A stretch of DNA of 64,000 nucleotides. Source: Enterobacteriaceae bacterium 89 (GTDB lineage: Bacteria > Pseudomonadota > Gammaproteobacteria > Enterobacterales > Enterobacteriaceae). A program made the position numbers and the translations under genes. The notes under the pieces were generated by a model that saw nothing but the letters and a program-made list of their open reading frames with translations, was not told the origin of the DNA and did no database searches. Below, piece after piece: positions 18,278 to 24,785 of the stretch. Position 1 is the stretch's first letter. Each line of letters opens with the position of its first letter. The DNA lies in NCBI GenBank assembly GCA_014156375.1, contig RQJH01000002.1:154331-218330 (forward strand). Reading direction: 5' to 3'.

Positions 18278-18293
18278 TGCAGACTTCGTGCCA
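18278..18293 (-). promoter_or_regulatory. Sigma54 (-24/-12) promoter of the ast operon
   Basis: Read on the minus strand, TGGCAC-GAAGT-CTGCA matches the sigma54 consensus TGGCAC-N5-TTGCA with one mismatch, 77 bp upstream of astC. In E. coli this operon is transcribed by sigma54 RNA polymerase with NtrC under nitrogen limitation and is helped by ArgR. The 18294-18611 stretch upstream contains a weak ArgR-like half pair (18422-18437, ATGCAACATTATTCAT) but no NtrC sites that I can call with confidence. Confidence 0.82.
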
Positions 18294-18611
18294 GCCAGAG
18301 GCAAAACTGCATAAGAGGAAGGAGAAAACTAAATATCAATAACTTACACCCAGATACCATTCACTCAATCTGCATAAAAAGTGAATAAAAGCGATCTAAA
18401 AGGCCATTAGCAGTATTAATAATGCAACATTATTCATTAGTAAGACTTAATTCAGGATCTGTGATCGCCTGCGAGATTTATCGTAAACCTGCGCACCAAA
18501 ACGGAGCGGAATGCGCCAGAAAAGTGCGCTTTGCCCGATGTTTGTCATGCCTTTCAGCCTCTACTACGCTCAATCTGTGAACAGTTCCGACAACCAGCAT
18601 GAGGAATTCCG

Positions 18612-20012
18612 ATGCGGCATTTTGATGCAGTTCTGATTGGCGCGGGCCAGGCAGCCCCTTCTTTAGCCGTGGAGCTCGCCAACCGCGGGCAGCAGGTCGC
18701 CATTATTGAAGGCAACTTCTACGGCGGCACCTGTGTGAACTTTGGCTGTACGCCCACCAAAACCCTGCGCAAATCCGCCCGCATCGCCCATCAGGCAAGG
18801 CACGCTGCGGAATTTGGCGTGGTGACCGGGCCCGTCAGCGTCATTTATTCCGCCGCCGTGCAGCGGATGCGCTCGCGCGTCGAAAGCTCGCGCACGGGGT
18901 TAACCGGCTGGATGGAAGGAACAAAGAATCTGGAGATGATCCACGGCTGGGGCAGCTTTACGGGCCGCGACGGCGATCGCTTTTTGATTGAGGTGAACGA
19001 CGAAATACTCTCTGCGGACAAGGTTTATCTCAACACGGGTACCCGAGCCTTTATCCCCGATTTACCCGGCATCGACCGTGTGCCGGTGCTGGATAACACC
19101 AGCCTGCTGGCGCTGGACGAGTGCCCGAAGCATCTGCTGATCGTCGGAGCCAGCTATATTGGCCTGGAGCTGGGGCAGATTTACCGCCGCCTGGGCGCGG
19201 AAGTGTCGATTATTCACCGCTCGGGACGCATCGCCGAACGGGAAGATGAGGACGTCAGCGCCGCCATTCAGGACTTTCTGTCTGCCGAAGAGATCGCTTT
19301 TCATCTGAATGCTTCAATTGTCAGCCTTTCCCCGCATGCCGAGGGCGTAAGCGTGCAGCTCAGCGATGGGCGGGAGCTGACGGGCAGCCATATTCTGTTC
19401 GCCACCGGGCGAATGCCAAACAGCGAGCGGCTCAATCTTGCCGCCGTGGGCGTGGAAACCGACAAACGCGGCTTTATCCATACCGATGCGCATTTCAATA
19501 CCAACGTCCCAGGCATTAAAGCCCTCGGCGACATCAACGGACGCGGCGCGTTCACCCACACCAGCTACCACGATTATCAAATTATCCTCGAAGAGCTCGA
19601 CGGCAAAACCCCGGACGGCCAATGGCACGACGCCGATAAGCGCCCCCTCACCTACGCAATGTTCACCGATCCGCCGCTCGGTCGCGTCGGCATCACGCTC
19701 GCACAGGCCAAAGAGCTAGCGGCAAAAGGACAAAAAATCCTGACGACAGAATTCAGCATGGCCGACGTCAGCCGCGCGAAAGAAGAAAGCGAAACCTACG
19801 GATTGATCCGCCTGATTGTGGATGCCGAAAGCGAACGCTTTTTAGGGGCAACGTTCCTGGGCATCGGCGGCGATGAGATCGTAGCGGTGATTTCTAACTA
19901 TATGGCTACCAGAGCGAGTTATCGCCTGATGATGCAGGCTCTGCCTGTGCATCCTACTGTGGGGGAGTTTTTGCCTACTATTTTGGGGCGGTTGGAAGAG
20001 CTGAATCCATAG
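18612..20012 (+). CDS. FAD-dependent pyridine nucleotide-disulfide oxidoreductase (MerA-like core)
   Basis: A 466-residue flavoprotein. The order is: FAD-binding motif (LIGAGQAAPSLAVEL), redox disulfide C41/C46 (GGTCVNFGCTPTK), NAD(P)-binding motif (LLIVGASYIGLELGQIYRRLG), FAD motif (GIKALGDING) and a dimerisation domain with the HPTVGEF His-Glu dyad. This is the core of mercuric reductase and lipoamide dehydrogenase. It lacks the N-terminal metal-binding domain and the C-terminal cysteine pair needed to reduce Hg(II), and no mer genes are near. The natural substrate is unknown. It is divergent from astC and starts the variable interval before xthA. Confidence 0.85.
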   Translation: MRHFDAVLIGAGQAAPSLAVELANRGQQVAIIEGNFYGGTCVNFGCTPTKTLRKSARIAHQARHAAEFGVVTGPVSVIYSAAVQRMRSRVESSRTGLTGWMEGTKNLEMIHGWGSFTGRDGDRFLIEVNDEILSADKVYLNTGTRAFIPDLPGIDRVPVLDNTSLLALDECPKHLLIVGASYIGLELGQIYRRLGAEVSIIHRSGRIAEREDEDVSAAIQDFLSAEEIAFHLNASIVSLSPHAEGVSVQLSDGRELTGSHILFATGRMPNSERLNLAAVGVETDKRGFIHTDAHFNTNVPGIKALGDINGRGAFTHTSYHDYQIILEELDGKTPDGQWHDADKRPLTYAMFTDPPLGRVGITLAQAKELAAKGQKILTTEFSMADVSRAKEESETYGLIRLIVDAESERFLGATFLGIGGDEIVAVISNYMATRASYRLMMQALPVHPTVGEFLPTILGRLEELNP

Positions 20013-20198
20013 CCAAATAAAGTTAGACCTTCAATGTCGATGTTTGGCCATATTATCATGAGATATTTTTCTACGCATTCTATTGCAGCACCAGTGTTGT
20101 GGTGGTAATTTAACACCTATGAATAACATGATATTATTAGTTAAAATTAATTTTCACACAAGCGGATTGTCACTTCTTAAACGATCTAGGGAAATAAT

Positions 20199-21362
20199 AT
20201 GAAAGATTATTTTTTAAATTTAAAATCAATTCACCCCAAATGCTTAATAAATATTATACAAAGTGAGAAACTCCCTAAGGATTGTGAAACATGGGAGTTT
20301 ACGAATGAAATAAAACCAATAGATCTTTACTGCTACCTTCATACAAAATATGGACCACCAAATGGAATACAAAACTTCCTTCGCGCTGATGATTCAGACA
20401 ATCTTATTCACTGGGAATGGGCCTTGACTAGTGTCGATGGTTTAATTCTAATTCAAGGGCATAACTTTCGAAGTGAAATCCATCTAATCAGACAGCACCG
20501 AAACAATAGTGTCACACTTGATGATTTTGTATCACAAATAAAATCAGACATAGGCAGTCAAGGTAGAGAAATTTCCGAGCTAAAAAAGCATCTTGAAAAA
20601 TGGACACAATTTGTTAATCCTTTTAGTCGTATTAATAAAGCTGTAGATATTCACTTCAAAAAACTTAATGAACTTGACTTAAATACACAAAAAGACAAAG
20701 TTCAGCACCCCACTTCTGTAGATGAATTTGCTACTTACCAAGAAAGATGGATAGCCACATCTGAAAAATATGCTTATGCTGTGGGTTTAACTTTTGGATT
20801 GCGTTCGATGCTTCCTGTTTTAGCTGAGTCGTTTATTAATCTTATACTATTCGTCTTATGCCGTTCTGACATAAAAAATAACGAGCGTCTTTTCAACAAT
20901 ACGGTTAGGCAGCAAATAGATATAAGAGTGCAGTCTTTGCACATTAATTGTAATGGTTTTGATTCCGCTATTGATTATTCCTCAAAGGAGTGCAAAGATT
21001 TTCACACCTTGATGAATGAGCGTAACGACCTTCTACACGGAAATATTGAAGTCAATAAACTATCAACAGGCGAAATTTATTTTAATAATCGCGTCCCTCT
21101 TTTTATGCAATATGAAGATTTTTGGGATAAGTCAATCGGAGTTTCGTTGCAGTCAGTTAAGCTTGAAACAATTCACAAAGACAAAGAAAAAATTGATACT
21201 TTTATTGAATATATTCTTGAAAAACTTAATCCAGATGTTAGAAAACACATTGAAATAATAATGGAGACAGGACAACTAGGATTTAATAATAAAAACAAAA
21301 GAATTGGTGTTTTATTACCAGAGCACATGGTTGATTTCAGAGGTATGGTAAAAAAACCATAA
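20199..21362 (+). CDS. AT-rich orphan protein with HEPN-type RNase motif, candidate defence gene
   Basis: A 387-residue protein I cannot assign to a named family. Its base composition is far more AT-rich than its neighbours, as expected for a recent import. The N-terminal ~170 residues show no motif I recognise and include a charged, possibly coiled segment (residues ~120-165). Residues ~185-285 are helical, with a hydrophobic stretch (LPVLAESFINLILFVL) followed by RNDLLH at 275-280. R-N-x3-H is the catalytic signature of HEPN ribonucleases found in abortive-infection and toxin-antitoxin systems. The start follows AGGGA. A C4-like immunity locus lies just downstream on the same strand. The defence role is inferred. 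Confidence 0.6.
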   Translation: MKDYFLNLKSIHPKCLINIIQSEKLPKDCETWEFTNEIKPIDLYCYLHTKYGPPNGIQNFLRADDSDNLIHWEWALTSVDGLILIQGHNFRSEIHLIRQHRNNSVTLDDFVSQIKSDIGSQGREISELKKHLEKWTQFVNPFSRINKAVDIHFKKLNELDLNTQKDKVQHPTSVDEFATYQERWIATSEKYAYAVGLTFGLRSMLPVLAESFINLILFVLCRSDIKNNERLFNNTVRQQIDIRVQSLHINCNGFDSAIDYSSKECKDFHTLMNERNDLLHGNIEVNKLSTGEIYFNNRVPLFMQYEDFWDKSIGVSLQSVKLETIHKDKEKIDTFIEYILEKLNPDVRKHIEIIMETGQLGFNNKNKRIGVLLPEHMVDFRGMVKKP

Positions 21363-21542
21363 AGAAATGAATAATTCTTAACCATCACTAATTCCATATT
21401 TTTGCGGGTACTGAGGAGTCTATACCGCCCTCACTTCGAATACTTAATATTCTTTTTTCTAATAGATGCCGTTGTATCAATAATCAATTAACGTTAATAG
21501 ACGAAGTCCGGTTCCGCACTTGCCGCCCATCCCGAAGCGGCA

Positions 21543-21640
21543 GTACCCTCATCCGGCACCTGCAAAATCAGGTGTCGGGATTGGTCTCCTGATCTGCTAC
21601 CCTACCCACGACACATAGCGCGTTAGCGCTTTTTTGTGTC
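21543..21640 (+). ncRNA. C4-like antisense RNA (P1/P4-type phage immunity), probable
   Basis: A strong hairpin with CCGGCACCTG and CAGGTGTCGG arms (21554-21579) is followed by GGATTGGTCTCC and then by a second hairpin, AGCGC-GTTA-GCGCT, ending in a T run and framed by CGACACA/TGTGTCG. Downstream, GGAAGACCAACTCC is largely complementary to GGATTGGTCTCC. Two stem-loops plus self-complementary boxes to the downstream mRNA is the plan of C4 antisense RNAs, which block translation of a leader ORF and so silence phage or satellite genes. The match is by plan and memory of similar loci, not by covariance search. Confidence 0.5.
21617..21636 (+). terminator. Terminator at the end of the C4-like RNA
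   Basis: AGCGC and GCGCT arms with a GTTA loop are followed by TTTTTT, a compact intrinsic terminator. It would release the short upstream RNA and limit readthrough into the downstream ORFs. Confidence 0.65.
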
Positions 21641-21660
21641 GTTCGAACGGCTACACCTCA

Positions 21661-21774
21661 ATGGTGGGCCGGACGGGGGCGTCGCAAGATGCACCGGCTG
21701 TCGGTAGGGGGCCGGGAAGACCAACTCCGTTCGGTTCCACCACCCGTAGATTGGTCTCTTCAGTGGTGGCTTAA
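21661..21774 (+). CDS. Short leader ORF of the C4-type locus (Ash/Icd-like)
   Basis: A 37-codon ORF starting MVGRTGASQDAP and ending LVSSVVA. It resembles, in position, size and its MVG...GAP start, the short ORFs annotated as ash or icd-like in P4-type satellites and cryptic prophages, where their translation is the target of C4-type RNA. Its mRNA contains the segment complementary to the putative antisense box. No ribosome-binding site is obvious. It may be mainly regulatory. Confidence 0.4.
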   Translation: MVGRTGASQDAPAVGRGPGRPTPFGSTTRRLVSSVVA

Positions 21775-21799
21775 AACATCTCCTCCTGGAGGCTGTCAC

Positions 21800-22237
21800 A
21801 TGGCTACATTCCTCGTTCCAAACGCCGATTTACTCACCATCCCCTTCAGCGCCGAAACAGATTTCACCGTTCTGGCCGACTGCTGCGACCGCTTTGCCGA
21901 AACCCTGATTGACTGTCACGAACCCGCGCAGAAAATGGCGCTGTTAGGCCGCATTAGCGCGTGCCTTGCCCTGCTCCGCCCGACGCTGGGCGAACCTATT
22001 CCGCCGCATCTGATCGGTCACTTTACCGTTGAGCAGTTGCCTGATTCACCGCAGTGCTTTGAGCCAGACGCAGAGGTGCTGTGCGACTACTGCCAGTCGC
22101 TGACGCAGCTGCTGAGCGCAAAATCACTTTTACCGGAAGCAGAAAGAACTCTGACGGGTTTGTTGTGTGAGCTGGTGTGGTTATTCGCCGCAGATTTGAA
22201 AGCACCGCGCTGGGAACACAAAGAAACTGAGCACTAA
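21800..22237 (+). CDS. Phage/satellite-associated hypothetical protein
   Basis: A 145-residue protein starting at ATG 21800 behind GGAGG. The sequence (IPFSAETDFTVLADCCDRFAE, then MALLGRISACLALLRPTLGEPIP) is of the type found directly after ash/C4 loci in P4-like elements and cryptic prophages. It is helical and has no signal peptide or catalytic motif I can name. An overlapping frame that starts further upstream runs through the leader and is less likely. The function is unknown. It appears to be a remnant of a satellite phage, since no integrase or further phage genes are present. Confidence 0.65.
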   Translation: MATFLVPNADLLTIPFSAETDFTVLADCCDRFAETLIDCHEPAQKMALLGRISACLALLRPTLGEPIPPHLIGHFTVEQLPDSPQCFEPDAEVLCDYCQSLTQLLSAKSLLPEAERTLTGLLCELVWLFAADLKAPRWEHKETEH

Positions 22238-22394
22238 AGACTTCACGCCCCGGTTCAGCGCTGGGGCGCTCCTTCCTGAACACTCTCCCGTCGCCTCTGT
22301 TTCACCACTCAAAAAAATACTCGTCTGTTTTTCGGTTGTGAAGACTTCAGCGGATGTTCAAGAATCATCGTATCCATCACAAAAGGAAACCACC

Positions 22395-23171
22395 ATGAAC
22401 TTTGCTGAACTTCACCGCCAGAATAAACCCTTGCTCATTGCCAATGTCTGGGATGCATCAAGTGCCATCACGGCGCAACAGCTGGGATATCAGGCGCTGG
22501 GGACATCGAGCGCTGCGATTGCCGCTATGTCAGGTTACGAAGACGGAGAAGCAATGTCTTTTGATGAGCTGCTCTGGATCGTCACGCGGATCAAAGCCGT
22601 CACCCATTTGCCCTTAAGCGTGGATGTCGAAGCGGGATTTGGTTATTCGGCTGATGAGATTGCCAATAATCTGAAGCGTCTTGCCCGGCTTGGGGTGGTG
22701 GGTGTCAATCTGGAAGACAGCAAAGTCACGAATGGCGTGAGGAAATTGACTGATGCCAACACCTTCGCCAGCACGTTAAAAGCCATCCGCGGTGCCCTTC
22801 AGAATGAATATCCTTCTTTGTTTCTTAACATCCGCACCGACACTTATCTGCTCAATCATGAACAGGCGCTGCAGGAAACGCTGTTACGCGGTCAGCTTTA
22901 TCAGGCGGCCGGTGCCGACGGGCTATTTGTCCCCTGCCTGACGGCAGAAAATGATATCCGGACGCTGGCTAAACAGATTACTCTGCCATTAAACGTCATG
23001 TGCATGCCCGACCTCTCTTCATTCGATCGATTAGCCGAATTTGGCGTCAGTCGTATTTCAATGGGAAATTTTGTTCATGCGGCGATGCAATCTAAGCTGA
23101 AAGAGCTTATGCGAACCATCCAGCAGCAACAGACCTTTGCAGGAGTTTTTGTTGATGAAAGTTCTCGATAA
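22395..23171 (+). CDS. Isocitrate lyase/PEP mutase-family protein
   Basis: A 258-residue TIM-barrel protein of the ICL/PEP mutase superfamily, about the size of PEP mutase or methylisocitrate lyase-like enzymes. Visible features are LGTSSAAIAAMSGY, the VDVEAGFGY metal-site aspartate region, VGVNLEDSK and LNIRTDTYL. The isocitrate-lyase KKCGH motif is absent, so that activity is unlikely; the substrate is not known. The ATG at 22395 lies behind AAAAGGAAA. Its 3' end overlaps the following Ada-like gene by 17 bases, implying co-translation. Confidence 0.8.
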   Translation: MNFAELHRQNKPLLIANVWDASSAITAQQLGYQALGTSSAAIAAMSGYEDGEAMSFDELLWIVTRIKAVTHLPLSVDVEAGFGYSADEIANNLKRLARLGVVGVNLEDSKVTNGVRKLTDANTFASTLKAIRGALQNEYPSLFLNIRTDTYLLNHEQALQETLLRGQLYQAAGADGLFVPCLTAENDIRTLAKQITLPLNVMCMPDLSSFDRLAEFGVSRISMGNFVHAAMQSKLKELMRTIQQQQTFAGVFVDESSR

Positions 23172-23778
23172 CCAACAGTGCGATATCTGGTATCAGGCAC
23201 TGCTGGAGCGGGCATCTGACTACACCGGTGTATTTTTTGTCGGCGTTAAAACCACGAGCGTCTTTTGTCTTTCAATATGCAGGGCGCGGAAACCGAAACG
23301 TGAAAACGTCGAGTTTTATACGGATTTTAAATCTGCGCTGGACGCCGGTTTTCGCCCCTGCAAAGTGTGTCGACCGACCGAAAATGCTCACAGCGCACCA
23401 TCATTCATAAAGCAGGCGCTTGAACTTGTGCGCGCAGATCCTAAGTCCCGAATCAGCGATGCGGAATTGCGTCAACAAGCCATCAGCCCTGAACGGGTAC
23501 GACGCTGGTTTTTGCAAAATCATGGGATGACATTTCAGGCCTTTCAGCGAATGCAGCGCGTCAATATTGCCCTTGAGGAATTAAAAGGTGGGCGATCCAC
23601 TACCGATGTGGCGTTTGATAATGGTTACGAATCGCTGAGTGGTTTTGGCTATACCTTTAAACGCCTGACGGGTGCGGCCCCCACAGAGCAGACTCAGGTG
23701 ATCCTTATCCATCGTTTTACCACTATCCTGGGGCCGATGTTTGTCTGCGCCACAGAGCGCGGGGTTTGCTTGCTGTAG
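23155..23778 (+). CDS. Ada-like N-terminal half: methylphosphotriester acceptor plus AraC helix-turn-helix
   Basis: A 207-residue product. The Ada zinc domain has C38, C42, C69 and C72, the same positions as in E. coli Ada, where C38 takes a methyl group from phosphotriesters. An AraC-type DNA-binding domain follows (ERVRRWFLQNHGMTFQAFQRMQRVNIALEELK is spread over residues ~110-140, then FDNGYESLSGFGYTFKRLTG). It ends at an amber codon, after GVCLL, that lies in frame with the methyltransferase half downstream. Full-length relatives run straight through as one ~350-residue protein. The start ATG 23155 sits behind AGGAG within the end of the previous gene. Confidence 0.8.
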   Translation: MKVLDNQQCDIWYQALLERASDYTGVFFVGVKTTSVFCLSICRARKPKRENVEFYTDFKSALDAGFRPCKVCRPTENAHSAPSFIKQALELVRADPKSRISDAELRQQAISPERVRRWFLQNHGMTFQAFQRMQRVNIALEELKGGRSTTDVAFDNGYESLSGFGYTFKRLTGAAPTEQTQVILIHRFTTILGPMFVCATERGVCLL

Positions 23779-23793
23779 TTTACCGACCGTCGA

Positions 23794-24210
23794 ATGCTGG
23801 AAACTGAATTTCGCGATCTTCAGCGGCGCCTCAAGGCCCGAATATTATCCGGACAAAACAGCCATACGCGGCAGGCTGAAAAAGAAATAAACGAGTATTT
23901 TTCAGGAACGCGCCAGCAGTTTGATCTTTCTCTTGATGCCCCGGGGAGTGATTTTCAACGGTCCGTCTGGCAGGCGTTACGCTCTGTGCCTTTCGGCGAG
24001 ACATCGCACTATCAGGCTCTTGCCCTGTCACTGGGAAAACCGGATGCCTCACGTGCAGTCGCCGCCGCCAATGGTGCAAATAGAATCGCCATTGTCATTC
24101 CCTGTCACCGGATTATCGGCAAGGACGGCACAATGACGGGTTACGGTGGCGGCATCGCCCGCAAGGAATGGTTGATTGAGCATGAGCGTAAATTCGCTCT
24201 TTCGGTCTAA
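23794..24210 (+). CDS. Ada-like C-terminal half: O6-methylguanine-DNA methyltransferase domain
   Basis: A 138-residue fragment with the complete MGMT core: DFQRSVWQALRSVPFGETSHY, the RAVAAANGANRIAIVIPCHR active site with its acceptor cysteine, then GYGGGIARKEWLIEHE. It removes methyl groups from O6-methylguanine by suicide transfer. It begins 15 bases after the amber codon, in the same frame. No ribosome-binding site precedes the ATG at 23794, so translation would need reinitiation or amber readthrough. Confidence 0.75.
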   Translation: MLETEFRDLQRRLKARILSGQNSHTRQAEKEINEYFSGTRQQFDLSLDAPGSDFQRSVWQALRSVPFGETSHYQALALSLGKPDASRAVAAANGANRIAIVIPCHRIIGKDGTMTGYGGGIARKEWLIEHERKFALSV

Positions 24211-24659
24211 AGCGGCCTCAACAACCTCGCAGGATTCCCCGCGTAGACGCCTTTAACCAGCAGAGGTTTTGTCACCACGCTCCCGGCGCCGATGACAGCG
24301 CCGCTGCAGATTTCTGCGGCCAGAATCGTGGCCCCGCTCCCTACGGTCACGTTGTTACCCAGAACAATCTGGAGCCAGTTTTCAGGGGAAGGATCGGGAG
24401 CGCCGTGTTTGAAAAGATCGTTGGCAAAAGTCACGCTGTGACCGATGAAGCAGTCCTCTCCCACGGTGACGTTTTCACAGATAAACGTGTGAGACTGTAT
24501 TTTGGTTCTGCTGCCTATCACGCATCCTTTTTGTATTTCTACAAAGGGGCCGACAAAAACATCGTCCCGCAACTCGCAGCCATAGATATTCACTGGCGTG
24601 ATAACTCTTACGTTTTCACCGTGCTTTACATCACGAATACCGCTTTCAATCATCTGCAT
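24207..24659 (-). CDS. Hexapeptide-repeat acyltransferase
   Basis: A 150-residue left-handed beta-helix protein with a run of [LIV]-G-x4 hexapeptides (VFVGPFVEIQKGCVIGSRTKI, GEDCFIGHSVTF, LGNNVTVGSGATILAAEICSGAVIGAGSVV) and a C-terminal VYAGNPARLL, typical of sugar O/N-acetyltransferases acting on nucleotide sugars or surface polysaccharide. It is a lone gene without a polysaccharide cluster beside it. It ends four bases into the convergent ada tail. The substrate is unknown. Confidence 0.78.
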   Translation of the reverse strand: MQMIESGIRDVKHGENVRVITPVNIYGCELRDDVFVGPFVEIQKGCVIGSRTKIQSHTFICENVTVGEDCFIGHSVTFANDLFKHGAPDPSPENWLQIVLGNNVTVGSGATILAAEICSGAVIGAGSVVTKPLLVKGVYAGNPARLLRPL

Positions 24660-24739
24660 ATCAAACAGCCTTGTTCGGATAAGTTCGCTCAGGATAGTTT
24701 AACAACGAGTGAAATACCCGTCCGTTACGCACTAAATGA

Positions 24740-24773
24740 AACAGCCCCGGCTCGTTGACCGGGGCTGTTTTTC
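24740..24773 (-). terminator. Strong hairpin after the autotransporter gene
   Basis: ACAGCCCCGG and CCGGGGCTGT form a perfect 10-bp stem with an eight-base loop, 13 bases past the autotransporter stop. T-rich stretches flank it on both strands, so it may work in both directions. Confidence 0.8.
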
Positions 24774-24785
24774 CTGGCTGATTCT

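Larger units (their letters stand above)
23155..24210 (+). pseudogene. ada: Ada-type bifunctional regulator/DNA repair gene split by an in-frame TAG
   Basis: Reading from 23155 to 24210, a single frame is interrupted only by TAG at 23776-23778. Before it comes GVCLL and after it FTDRRMLETEFRDLQ, so a one-base change of a GAG (Glu) or CAG (Gln) codon would explain the break. All key cysteines on both sides are intact, which points to a recent mutation. The two halves could still act separately. It is Ada-like; the chromosomal ada-alkB locus of E. coli lies elsewhere, so this may be a paralogue. Confidence 0.75.

Noticed and set aside
18612-20012. merA (mercury resistance)
   Set aside because: The C-terminal cysteine pair and the metal-binding N-domain are missing and there are no other mer genes.
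21689-21799. N-terminal extension of the 21800 gene through the leader
   Set aside because: The extension overlaps the leader ORF and antisense target, while ATG 21800 has a perfect GGAGG before it.
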